From positions 1-60,055 of the forward strand of contig PUNJ01000104.1 in the NCBI GenBank assembly GCA_003551705.1: a DNA stretch of 60,055 bases, read 5' to 3'. The translations under genes were made by a program, and so were the position numbers. Below the pieces are notes generated by a model. That model searched no databases. It was not told where the DNA came from and saw only the letters and a list, made by a program, of their open reading frames with translations. Of the stretch, positions 51,006 to 60,055 are shown one piece after another; within the stretch, counting starts at the first letter, position 1, and every line of letters begins with the position of its first letter. This DNA comes from Chloroflexota bacterium (GTDB taxonomy: Bacteria > Chloroflexota > Dehalococcoidia > UBA2247 > RBG-13-53-26).

Positions 51006-51785
51006 TCATTCAGCTTGCTCCAGCTCTTCCTGTCTGTGTTCGCAGAGGTCCATGTCGAGAAAGTCCTGGTTGCCGGGCAATTCCATGTAGAATCTGGACG
51101 TGTAATCGATGTGCACCGTGACATTGGCCAGGCTGCATCCGAGCACATGACCACCCCCCTGACGGTCAGCCGTTATGAAGTGCAGGTGATATCCGGGCAG
51201 GTTTACGCCCTGAATGTAACAGGGGGTCCAGAACCCTACCATGACGCCCTCCACGTCCTCAAACTCAAAGATCGACTGGTCTTTCACAACATCGATCAGC
51301 GGAGGATAAGGTACCTCCTGCTTGGCCACGCTGCGTGCCTTTACATAATCGAATCGTCCCTCTATTTTGATGGCGTAGAACAGGTTCCGGCTGGGTAGCA
51401 GATCGTCCAGGTAGGCTTCCAAGGCCTCGAAGTTTGCGGCCGATTTCAAGATGAGAGAGGTGTCGGGTTCAAAGAATGTGACCATGGCAAAGGGTGCGGT
51501 TTCCGCACCTGCAAGCAAAAGCGCCTGACCGTCGAAGGCAACCTTGTAGAACTCTCCGTCCAGGGCCACCAGCTCGCCATCGAGACCATGCAAAGTGCCT
51601 ATGCCAAAGTCGCCCTTCTTACCCAATTCATCAATGGTTATTTCTCCGTGGTAGTGTCCGTCAAGAAGAGCGTTTATGGTTGAGAACTGATACAGTGTGT
51701 CCCTGTCCTGGGTCGCGGTAGCGGCGCAGCCCAGGATGCACGCGGTGACAAGCACGAGGGCCATCAGGCAGCGAAGCATGCGCAT
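51006..51785 (-). CDS. Alpha-acetolactate decarboxylase, predicted lipoprotein
   Basis: LYQFSTINALLDGHYHGEITIDELGKKGDFGIGTLHGLDGELVALDGEFY; YHLHFITADRQGGGHVLGC; lipobox ILGC. Confidence 0.9.
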   Translation of the reverse strand: MRMLRCLMALVLVTACILGCAATATQDRDTLYQFSTINALLDGHYHGEITIDELGKKGDFGIGTLHGLDGELVALDGEFYKVAFDGQALLLAGAETAPFAMVTFFEPDTSLILKSAANFEALEAYLDDLLPSRNLFYAIKIEGRFDYVKARSVAKQEVPYPPLIDVVKDQSIFEFEDVEGVMVGFWTPCYIQGVNLPGYHLHFITADRQGGGHVLGCSLANVTVHIDYTSRFYMELPGNQDFLDMDLCEHRQEELEQAE

Positions 51786-51983
51786 AGTTTCCTCCGAGAC
51801 CGGATTTGGCGATCATGGTGTCCCAAGGAAGATCCTTGGCGGGGCCTTGGGCCAGAGCCTGCCGGTAGTCTATCACTTCTCGCATGGCAGTGCATGCGTA
51901 GCTGGTTATGCAGAGTTGCGGGGCCTCTTCGATCTCCGCAGAGAGGAGTGTTGAGGTGCGCTGGTATCGTTGTCCCCCTTCCT

Positions 51984-54149
51984 TCAGCGTGTCTTGTGCT
52001 CTTCATGCCCTGCCAGGTGCTTGCGGGCACGGCCCAGCAGCCGGGCATTGATAGCCACTATGACTGTGGACAGGGACATAAGGATGGCACCCACGGCCGG
52101 GGGCAGTATTATGCCCACCGGCGCTGCCACACCGGCCGCCAAAGGGATGGCCACGACGTTGTACCCCGTAGCCCACCACAGGTTTTGGACCATCTTCCCA
52201 TAGGTGGACCTGGAGAGCTGGACTATTGCTGTGACGTCGCGGGGATCAGAACGGACCAGGACGATGTCGGCGGATTCCATCGCTACATCTGTTCCGGCAC
52301 CTATGGCTATGCCTATGTCGGCCTCTATCAGTGCCGGTGCATCATTGATGCCATCACCGGTCATGGCCACTCGCAGTCCCCGGTCCTTGATTTCCTTTAT
52401 CTTCTCCGCTTTGGCCTCCGGCATCACCTGTGCAAAGTACTCATCCAGCCCCAGTTCCCCGGCCACCCACCGGGCCACGGCCTCTGAGTCACCGGTAAGC
52501 ATCATGACCCTGACCCCCATTTCCTTCAGTTGCTGCAAAGCCTCGTGAGACTCGGGGCGAATGATATCCGCCAGGGCGATGGCCCCCTCTACCTTGTCGT
52601 TGATCATGACAAATACAACAGTCTTGCCTTGGCCGGCAAGTTCCTGCAGTTGTGGGCTGTCAATCTCCTGTTCCTTTTCCTTCAAGTAGCTGGGACTGAC
52701 AATCTTGACCGGCTTGTCATCAACCCTTCCTTCTACACCCTGGCCGGCTATGGCCTTGAAGTCCTTCGGCGCCGGGAAGTCGATGCCCTGTTCTCTGGCT
52801 GCCTCGACCACCCCGGCGGCTATGGGATGCTCTGACTGGCTCTCCAGGGATGCTGCCAGGGCCAGCAACTCTTTATCACGCGTTTGCCCCAGAACAACCG
52901 TGTCTGTCACGCCGAAACGGCCTTCGGTGAGGGTGCCGGTCTTATCGAAAACCACGGCATCAAGTCCCCGTGCTCGCTCGAAAGCTGTCCGGTCCCGGAT
53001 GAGCAGTCCCACACCCGCGGCCAGGGTAGTGGACACGGCGATCACCAGCGGAATGGCCAGTCCAAGGGCATGCGGGCAGGAAATGACCATTACGGTCACC
53101 ATGCGTTCAATGGAGAAATCGGCAGGCTCGCCCAAGCTGAGCCACACCAGCAGAGTCGTGATGCCCACGCCTAAGGCAACCAGGACCAGCCCAAAGGCCA
53201 CTCTGTCAGCCAGGAACTGTGTTCGTGAACGTGTCTCCTGAGACCGGCGCACCGTTTCCACCACCTGCGCCAGATAGGTCTCCTCCCCTGTCTTACTTAC
53301 CTGTACGGTGATGGCCGAATCCCCGTTGATGGCACCGCCGAATACCTGATCGCCTGATTTCTTTTCCACGGGGCGGCTCTCGCCCGTGAGCAAAGCCTCG
53401 TTGACGCTGCTACGTCCCTCAAGGACGGTGCCATCTATTGGTATCTTTTCCCCGGGCTTCACCAGCACCCTGTCTTGCTTGTTCAAATCGGAGACTGAGA
53501 CCTCTCTGGTGGCACCGTCATCCATAATCAAGTGGGCCTCTGAGGGCATTATCTTGACCAGTTCCTCGAGAGCTCCTGAGGCGCCCATGACCGAGCGCAT
53601 CTCCAGCCAGTGGCCCAGCAGCATGATGACGATCAGGGTGGAGAGTTCCCAGAAGAGCGGCTCACCTTCCAGACCGAAGACTATGGCGGCACTGTAGACA
53701 TAGGCCACGGTGATGGCCAGTCCGATCAGGGTCATCATGCCCGGCTGGCGGCGGCGTATCTCGCCGATGAGGTTGGTAAGGAAGGGCCATCCGCCGTAGA
53801 AATAGATGATGGAGGCCAAGCCCAGGGCCACCCACTGGTCGCCGGGGAAGTCCACTATCTCCTCGATGCCCAGGAGTTCCTGGATAAGGGGCGACAGAAT
53901 CAACACGGGGATGGTGAGCGCCAGAGATACCCAGAAACGCCTGCGGTAGTCCTCCACCATGTGTGCATGATGCTCCCTGCCGGGGGAACCCTGGGGCGCT
54001 CCGCCGCCGGCATACCTCGTGCCGTGTTCACCATGGGTCGTCTGCTCCTTCTGGCCATGGTTACCGTGCGGTCTCTCTTCCCCATGCTGTCCTGGTTGAC
54101 TGTGGCCCGGATGTGACTGACGATCGTTGCCATCCTGGTTCTTTGGCAT
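51984..54149 (-). CDS. copB: Copper-type P1B ATPase, CopB-like, His-rich N-terminus
   Basis: CPH transmembrane motif (VISCPHALGLAIPLV), DKTGT, TGDGINDAPAL; His-rich N-terminal ~65 aa. Confidence 0.9.
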   Translation of the reverse strand: MPKNQDGNDRQSHPGHSQPGQHGEERPHGNHGQKEQTTHGEHGTRYAGGGAPQGSPGREHHAHMVEDYRRRFWVSLALTIPVLILSPLIQELLGIEEIVDFPGDQWVALGLASIIYFYGGWPFLTNLIGEIRRRQPGMMTLIGLAITVAYVYSAAIVFGLEGEPLFWELSTLIVIMLLGHWLEMRSVMGASGALEELVKIMPSEAHLIMDDGATREVSVSDLNKQDRVLVKPGEKIPIDGTVLEGRSSVNEALLTGESRPVEKKSGDQVFGGAINGDSAITVQVSKTGEETYLAQVVETVRRSQETRSRTQFLADRVAFGLVLVALGVGITTLLVWLSLGEPADFSIERMVTVMVISCPHALGLAIPLVIAVSTTLAAGVGLLIRDRTAFERARGLDAVVFDKTGTLTEGRFGVTDTVVLGQTRDKELLALAASLESQSEHPIAAGVVEAAREQGIDFPAPKDFKAIAGQGVEGRVDDKPVKIVSPSYLKEKEQEIDSPQLQELAGQGKTVVFVMINDKVEGAIALADIIRPESHEALQQLKEMGVRVMMLTGDSEAVARWVAGELGLDEYFAQVMPEAKAEKIKEIKDRGLRVAMTGDGINDAPALIEADIGIAIGAGTDVAMESADIVLVRSDPRDVTAIVQLSRSTYGKMVQNLWWATGYNVVAIPLAAGVAAPVGIILPPAVGAILMSLSTVIVAINARLLGRARKHLAGHEEHKTR

Positions 54150-54198
54150 AGGATACGCTCCGCTGTTACGTGATTGGCTATCAGTACGTCTGGTCTGA

Positions 54199-55578
54199 TC
54201 AGGTTGAGGGAACGGGAGCTTCGATACGGTTCAGAGTGCGCTGGATGAGTTCGGTAAGGGCCGGGTGGATATGCATGGAACCCAGGATCTCGTCGGTATG
54301 GCCACCTGACGTCATGGCATTGACCACTTCCTGGATGATTATGGAGGCATGGGGTCCGATGATATGGAAGCCCAGGATTCTGGCTGATTCCAGCTCGATT
54401 ATGGCCTTGGCGAAGCCTGCCTCCTCCATCATGGCTTCACCCTTGGCCACGTCGGAGTACTTGGCCCTGCCGATGCCAATTTCGAATTGGCTGGATGCTT
54501 GAGCTTCGGTCAAACCTACGGATGCTATCTGTGGCCAGGAGAAGATGGCACGAGGTGCGGCACTGTAGTCCATGTCAAGATGTGCACCGTGAAAATGGTT
54601 ATGCGCCGTCAGGCGGGCCTCCTGGTTGGCCACATGCGTAAACATGTAGAGGCCGTTGGCATCTCCTACAGCATAGATGTCTTTAATATTGGTTTGAAGC
54701 CGGGGGTTCACCTTGATGAAGCCTTCGTTATCAAGTTTCACCCCGGTCCAATCGACGTGGAGAAGGTCGGCATTGGACCTGCGGCCGGTTGCAACAAGGA
54801 GCGTATCAGCCCTGACGTCCAACCTTCCTCCTTCTTTGTTCCTGGCCAGAATGGCGATGCCACGCTTGCCATCCGGCCTTACCTCTTCCACCTCGGTTCC
54901 CACATGCACCTGCATGCGGGTTTTCATGCGTTCCTTGAGAAGGCCTGATATCTCCGGTTCTGCATAGGGTATGAGCCGGTGTTCTTTCTCTATCAGTGTC
55001 ACACGGGTTCCCATGGCGGCAAAGAAGTGGGCATATTCCACACCGATATAACCACCGCCGAGAATGACCATGCTTTCCGGTGTCCGGGTGAGCTGAAGAA
55101 GGGTGTCACTGGTCAGGTACTCAATTCCGTCCAGGCCGTTTATCGGAGGTATATTGGGCCTGGAACCTGAGGCGATGAAGATGGTGTTTGCCCGAATCTG
55201 CCGGCCCCCAACATCCATCGCATAATGATCGATGAACCGGCCCTGTACCTCGTAGAAGTCGATCTCGTCCGAGCCCTCTATGCTTTCTCTGACATAACTT
55301 GCACTGCTTCCTATGCTCTGCCTCATCCGGTCCATGATGGAGCCGAAGTCGATGCTGTTAACCTGGGCTGCGATGCCCAGTTTGCCGGATTCCTGGGTCT
55401 CCATGACCTCGTCGGCAGCCTGGAGGAGCATCTTTGATGGAATACAGCCGAGATTGAGGCATGTTCCACCAAGGGGACCTCTGTCAACAAGGGCGACCCT
55501 TTTCTCATGGGCCAGGGCCTCATCCACAAGGATTAAGCCGCAACCGGAGCCGATGACAATGACGTCGTATTCCTTCAT
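54199..55578 (-). CDS. Dihydrolipoyl dehydrogenase-like flavoprotein disulfide reductase
   Basis: GGTCLNLGCIPSKMLLQAADEV redox disulfide; GGGYIGVEYAHFFAAMG; AVGDANG; C-terminal HIHPALTELIQRTLN. Confidence 0.88.
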   Translation of the reverse strand: MKEYDVIVIGSGCGLILVDEALAHEKRVALVDRGPLGGTCLNLGCIPSKMLLQAADEVMETQESGKLGIAAQVNSIDFGSIMDRMRQSIGSSASYVRESIEGSDEIDFYEVQGRFIDHYAMDVGGRQIRANTIFIASGSRPNIPPINGLDGIEYLTSDTLLQLTRTPESMVILGGGYIGVEYAHFFAAMGTRVTLIEKEHRLIPYAEPEISGLLKERMKTRMQVHVGTEVEEVRPDGKRGIAILARNKEGGRLDVRADTLLVATGRRSNADLLHVDWTGVKLDNEGFIKVNPRLQTNIKDIYAVGDANGLYMFTHVANQEARLTAHNHFHGAHLDMDYSAAPRAIFSWPQIASVGLTEAQASSQFEIGIGRAKYSDVAKGEAMMEEAGFAKAIIELESARILGFHIIGPHASIIIQEVVNAMTSGGHTDEILGSMHIHPALTELIQRTLNRIEAPVPST

Positions 55579-56036
55579 CCCTCCTCCAATGTGCACTCTG
55601 CCGGTGTACAAGGCTGACTATGGGTGCGCGTGTGGTCGCAGACACCTCAAGGGTCGACTCTACTATGATAGGCGGGATAGAATCGAGAAATCATAAAGTG
55701 ACCAGGTAAAAGATTGAAAAGGTATAACACTTGGCAGGAACAGCCGGGGATGCTGCTTCGGTGTGGTCTTTTTTTGACGGCCGGCCCAAGAAGGGGCCAG
55801 ACAGCACTGATTCCGGAAGGCTTCCCGGATTGCCCAGGTAACTGGGCGTAGATCGGCCAAGCAATCGTGGACATACGCAAGAATGATCAGGTCTTGACGG
55901 TTATGGGCTTTTGCAGGATCATCATAACACGCAGCAAAGCGGATTGATCGCCACCTGGTACAGGTCACGGCTCTAATCCTGCAGACATACTCGAGGACGG
56001 TACCTGAAGGACAACTCATGCTACGAAGGAGGTGGA

Positions 56037-56633
56037 ATGGGCCACGCAAGAGACGTATTCAGCAGCTATGATCCAACTACAAGGCTGGAAGACTGCCCGG
56101 CTGATTTTCTGGCCAAGCTGGCGAGAGAGTACGCCAGATCTTATCTGGCCATGGACGGCATCTGGAACGGATCGGTAACTCGCAGAGTCGGGGAGAACGA
56201 GGCCATGGAGTGCGAACTTGTTGTGTGGCAAAGGATGGCCAACTACCTGCTTCCCAGGATTGCCGGACTCCTGGGCATCGAATTGCCTGTCACAGACCTC
56301 GTAGAGGCTCTGAGAGTGTGGCAGATCACACCCGATCAGGTGGTGCCGGATGTCTACACGATCGAATACGATATCAAGAACAGGTACCACGTTGTTGGGA
56401 CCGTGACGAAGTGTGCCACCCTGGACAGGTTCGAAAAGAACGCTCCCGGCATGATCAAGACTCTGTGCCATGGAGTGGAGGTGGCGGCCGTTGTTGCGCA
56501 GTGCCAGATACTTCATCCGAGGATGGGCGTCACACCTTTGAAACTGCCCCCTCGGGCTAATCCCGGCGACGTAGCCTGCCAGTGGGAGTACAAGCTGGAC
56601 CTGCGTTCCGGTGGGAGCCCAGAAACTGCTTGA
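56037..56633 (+). CDS. Hypothetical protein (possibly DUF6125-like)
   Basis: ORF MGHARDVFSSYDPTTRL...ARSYLAMDGIWNGSVTRRVG; family recalled by pattern only. Confidence 0.5.
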   Translation: MGHARDVFSSYDPTTRLEDCPADFLAKLAREYARSYLAMDGIWNGSVTRRVGENEAMECELVVWQRMANYLLPRIAGLLGIELPVTDLVEALRVWQITPDQVVPDVYTIEYDIKNRYHVVGTVTKCATLDRFEKNAPGMIKTLCHGVEVAAVVAQCQILHPRMGVTPLKLPPRANPGDVACQWEYKLDLRSGGSPETA

Positions 56634-56815
56634 TTCTACGGGTCCTGCAGGTCGGTGATTTCCGGCACAGGTGCCATCGGGTCTGTCTATTCGGTAGTCC
56701 GGGGACTTCTGCCCTTTCTTTGCCCTCTCCTGCGTGGCATAATGTATGTATGCGGAACGAGGGCGCTTTATTATCGTGCATAGCCCTTGGATAACCTAGC
56801 AAGGAGGCCCCCAAA

Positions 56816-57310
56816 ATGACGCCGGATAATGCAAACCCCCATTCAGCGCCCTGCGGCTTGTACTGTGGGGCGTGTACCATGTACCTTGCGGGGCGGCGAA
56901 ATGACCGCGCACTTCTTGAGCAGATTGCCCAGGTGTTGACGGAACGGTTAGGGCAATCTGTCACCGCAGACGACTTGGCCTGTGATGGATGCATGGCCGG
57001 TGGCGACTTGGCGGTGATGTGCAAGGACTGCGATATCCGTTCCTGTGCTATCTCGAAGGAGATAGTTGACTGTGCAGACTGTGAGAAATTCGCCTGCCAG
57101 GTACTGCTGGACTTTACCAATGACGGTTTACCGCACCATGCCGAGGCTATCAGCAATGCCCAGAGCCGTAAGAGCAAGGGAACAAGCAAGTGGGCAAGAC
57201 AAGAAGAGGGCCGGTGGAGCTGTCCGTCGTGTGCTGAACCCACCTCGTGGTACGACAATACCTGCGCGTCTTGCGGAACGCGCCTGACCCGGACTTTCAG
57301 CCTGCCATAG
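56816..57310 (+). CDS. DUF3795-like Cys-rich protein with C-terminal Zn ribbon
   Basis: PCGLYCGACTMYLAGRRND...CDGCMAGG...CKDCDIRSCA; C-terminal CPSCAEPTSWYDNTCASCGTRL. Confidence 0.75.
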   Translation: MTPDNANPHSAPCGLYCGACTMYLAGRRNDRALLEQIAQVLTERLGQSVTADDLACDGCMAGGDLAVMCKDCDIRSCAISKEIVDCADCEKFACQVLLDFTNDGLPHHAEAISNAQSRKSKGTSKWARQEEGRWSCPSCAEPTSWYDNTCASCGTRLTRTFSLP

Positions 57311-57484
57311 CTCGTGCCCTGTTACCATGAAGGCCTGGGGGATACGGCAATCGCTATCCGAGCCGTCGATCGAGTTGTGCAGAGGGCGTTAACGACGAGC
57401 TGTGCTCGTTTGCGATTACTGTTTTCAGTCCAGCCCAAGTAACTTGAGGGCTCCAACAAGGGTCTCAGTCATGATGAGGCAAAC

Positions 57485-58402
57485 TCAACTCAACAGGACG
57501 TCCAAGTCCAGCGGCTTGCCTTTGGATGGTTCCAGCCTGAGCCTGACGGCCCCGGCCGGGCAGGCATCCTCGCAGACTCCACACCCCATGCATTTCGCTT
57601 CGTCAATTTCCGCCTTTTGCCCTTCGGCTTTGAGGATGATGGCGTCAAAATTACACACGTTGTCGGCACATACCGCACATCCGTTGCAATCCTGTGTAAC
57701 CTCCGCCACGTAGCCCGAAGGGGCCATTATGGGCACCGTGCCGCCCAGCATGTTCCACATCTTTATCCCCACACAGCAGCAACTGCAACAATTGCATATG
57801 GCCATGAACCTGTTACCCATTTCTTTCTTGAAGTATGCAGTATGGACGGCACCTTTCTCGTGGACGAACTCCAGAATCTTCACAGCCTCGTCTTGAGAGA
57901 TCTTGCGAAACAGTTTGTTCTCCTCAGCTATGAATGAAGCGAAAGGATCGCCTATAAAGAGACAGGCTTCCTGTGGAGAGGGTAAGCAAGGGTTTTCGGA
58001 CATCATTCTGCAGACACACGTACCCAAAGCGATGGAATCGTTACTCTTCAAAATGATATCCTTGGCCAATTTGAAAGGCATAACCTGCTCGGGCAGGCTC
58101 AAGTCAATATCGCGTTTCTGGCTGACCAGTTTGACCGCGTCCTGCAGCTTCACAACCTTGCCATGATAGGTGTTGGTGTCGAAACTTAGCGAGGCATCGC
58201 CCACTTGCTGTACGTAATACTTCAACATTTCTTCGATGGTCTCGTGCAACTCCTCAGGCGGGTTAGCCGGAAGCCCGGATGCCTGCATGGCGTAGTAAAT
58301 GAACCTGTCGATGTACTTCATGTAAAGGTAGGCGGGGAAGAAATCGAATTTGTCTTCAAGCGGATAAACGTCATAAACAGCCTTGACCAGTTCGTGATGC
58401 AT
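57485..58402 (-). CDS. 4Fe-4S ferredoxin-type protein with Cys cluster CNCCSCCC
   Basis: CNGCAVCADNVCNFDAI and CMGCGVCEDACPAGAV; upstream CNCCSCCC; also GTCVCRMMSENPC. Confidence 0.85.
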   Translation of the reverse strand: MHHELVKAVYDVYPLEDKFDFFPAYLYMKYIDRFIYYAMQASGLPANPPEELHETIEEMLKYYVQQVGDASLSFDTNTYHGKVVKLQDAVKLVSQKRDIDLSLPEQVMPFKLAKDIILKSNDSIALGTCVCRMMSENPCLPSPQEACLFIGDPFASFIAEENKLFRKISQDEAVKILEFVHEKGAVHTAYFKKEMGNRFMAICNCCSCCCVGIKMWNMLGGTVPIMAPSGYVAEVTQDCNGCAVCADNVCNFDAIILKAEGQKAEIDEAKCMGCGVCEDACPAGAVRLRLEPSKGKPLDLDVLLS

Positions 58403-58707
58403 AATCCCTCCTTTCCTGAGCTAGCAGCCAGGTACCGCAGAGATCTTCGCCCTTTTGTCTCTGAGGTGATGGGAAGAACCTACCACAGTGGCAAGGTCAT
58501 AGTCAATTGGCCAGGCGTTGGTTTCCTGGTCGGTTGGGAGCATTGCCGCCAGCTGGCGGGGCTGGCAACCAATATTGCTTGGCTTAGTTAATCTTGGCTC
58601 GTTCTGGGTCCGCACTTCTTGGCTAATACCATTGACGTAGAAGACCGGTTATAATCTGCCATATCTTCCTCACCTGACAATTACTGAAGGAAAGGGGGGC
58701 CAAATCG

Positions 58708-59337
58708 ATGGAGCAACTATGCTCTCTCGTCGTCGATCTCAATAGAGACGCGGTTGTGAATACTGTAAGGACCAGATTGGAGGTGGGTGAGGACGCCATG
58801 CAAATATTGGCCGAATGCCGCCGGGGCATGAGTGAGGTAGGCGATAGATTTCAGCAAGGTAACTACTATCTGGCCGAACTGCTGCTTTCGGCGGAGATCT
58901 TCAAGGAGGCAGCGGCCATACTCGAACCGCACCTGGCAGGGACGCGTTCTTCCGTAACGGCGGGCAAGGTTGTGCTTGCCACATTGCGGGGCGATATCCA
59001 TGATCTCGGCAAGAATATCCTGGCCACCCTCCTGCGGGCTCAAGGTTTCGAAGTCTACGATCTGGGAGTGGATGTGCCGCCTGCTCGGGTTGTTGAGGCC
59101 GTCCGGGAGGCATCGCCTGACTTCGTTGGTTTTTCCGCACTGATCACGACAGCCTTCCCGTCCATGAAGGAAGCTGCCGACCTGCTCCGGAAGGAGGGTC
59201 TAAGGAACAAGACCAGAATCATGCTGGGAGGCGGTGTGACTACACGGATGGTTATGGACTTTGTGGGGGCTGATTTCCAGACTACGGACGCGATGGAGGG
59301 CGTAATATACTGCATAAATGCTATGGGGGTTAAGTAG
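58708..59337 (+). CDS. Corrinoid (B12-binding) methyltransferase protein, MtaC/MtbC-like
   Basis: Cap-domain helices plus GDIHDLGKNILATLLRAQGFEVYDLGVDVPPARVVEAV (DxHxxG). Confidence 0.9.
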   Translation: MEQLCSLVVDLNRDAVVNTVRTRLEVGEDAMQILAECRRGMSEVGDRFQQGNYYLAELLLSAEIFKEAAAILEPHLAGTRSSVTAGKVVLATLRGDIHDLGKNILATLLRAQGFEVYDLGVDVPPARVVEAVREASPDFVGFSALITTAFPSMKEAADLLRKEGLRNKTRIMLGGGVTTRMVMDFVGADFQTTDAMEGVIYCINAMGVK

Positions 59338-59338
59338 A

Positions 59339-60055
59339 ATGGCAGTGGAAAGCATGAAACCAGCCGAAAGGCTTTGGGCGGCCATGCATTTGGAGAAACC
59401 TGACCGTGTTCCGATAGTTCCCACACTGCTGCCTGAACCAGCTGCGTGCTTGACGGGCGTGAGTCTGGCGGAGGTGGCGGCTGACAACGAGGTGGCGCTG
59501 AAGGCCATTCTGCAGGTCTTCGATCAGTACGGCGGCTGGGATGCCATTTATCCTGGTTCCTACACGCCGCTGCAACTTCAGGCCAGCAACGTCAACCAGT
59601 TGAAGGTCAGGATCCCTGGCAGGGACCTGCCTGACGATTATATGTGGCAGTTGGTGGAAGAGGAAATACTCAAGCTGGAGGACTATGACAAGATAAGCGA
59701 AATGAGCATGGACCGCTTCTACTATGAGGACTACCTGTTCCGCATAAGCGAACTAACCCTGGAGGAGGCGGCCAAAGAAATTGAGGCTCTAGTGGCGACC
59801 TTTACCTCCTTCCTGGATGGGTGTGATGACAGGGGTGTACCGCCATTATTCATGGGCAATGGGATTCATCCATTTTTCGCTCTGTCACTGATGCGCTCTA
59901 TTGTTCCCTTCACCCAAGACCTCTATTACAATCCGGAGCCGGTGGAGCGGGCCATTAAGAGGATGACGGAGGACCTGATCGCCACCCAGCTTCCGCTGGC
60001 GAAGGCCTCGGGGCTGGGTACTTGGCTTTTCACAGAGGAACGGGCTTGTGGGTTC
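59339..60055 (+). CDS. Uroporphyrinogen decarboxylase-family methyltransferase, 3' end cut by window edge (absent from ORF track)
   Basis: Translated by hand from ATG 59339: MAVESMKPAERLWAAMHLEKPDRVPIVPTLLPEPAACLTGVSLAEVAADNEVALKAILQVFDQYGGWDAIYPG..., open to the window end. Confidence 0.82.
   Translation, partial: MAVESMKPAERLWAAMHLEKPDRVPIVPTLLPEPAACLTGVSLAEVAADNEVALKAILQVFDQYGGWDAIYPGSYTPLQLQASNVNQLKVRIPGRDLPDDYMWQLVEEEILKLEDYDKISEMSMDRFYYEDYLFRISELTLEEAAKEIEALVATFTSFLDGCDDRGVPPLFMGNGIHPFFALSLMRSIVPFTQDLYYNPEPVERAIKRMTEDLIATQLPLAKASGLGTWLFTEERACGF

Noticed and set aside
1-60055. tRNA, rRNA, CRISPR or transposase features
   Set aside because: Scanning intergenic gaps by eye for T-loop consensus, regular repeats and transposase motifs gave nothing convincing; tRNAscan-SE, Infernal and a CRISPR finder should confirm.

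Overview
The window is a gene-dense bacterial chromosome segment. Gene content (GuaB3-type IMPDH, HAE3-type RND pairs, rpsO-pnp-dapB-asd-dapA, ppsA-dgt-dnaG-rpoD) suggests a Chloroflexota/Dehalococcoidia-like anaerobe; this is an inference, no search was run. I saw no rRNA, tRNA, CRISPR array or transposase. Main blocks: (1) a D12-class adenine methylase cut by the left edge; (2) a + strand block with a B12/radical SAM protein, a proteasome-fold protein with a candidate Ser nucleophile, a helical protein with an embedded TRAM-like segment, and a MoxR/CoxE-like VWA pair; (3) a - strand operon livK-H-M-G-F / iorA-iorB / paaK / ACT / AOR / polyferredoxin, probably for (aromatic) amino-acid oxidation; (4) housekeeping genes dnaJ, gpsA, plsY, der, argF, guaB3; (5) tandem RND/MMPL exporters and a P2-type ATPase; (6) a beta-carbonic-anhydrase-like gene whose first Zn-ligand Cys lies upstream of the ATG, with an SD placed for an AUC start; (7) rpsO-pnp-dapB-asd-dapA and ppsA-dgt-dnaG-rpoD; (8) ffh, a YgjP-like metallopeptidase, a lipoprotein acetolactate decarboxylase, a CopB-type ATPase and an Lpd-like reductase; (9) a corrinoid protein / UroD-type methyltransferase / Fe-S module at the right edge. 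The best candidates for undescribed biology are the Ser-proteasome/TRAM-coil/MoxR-VWA neighbourhood (2881-7657) and the non-AUG-start carbonic anhydrase.
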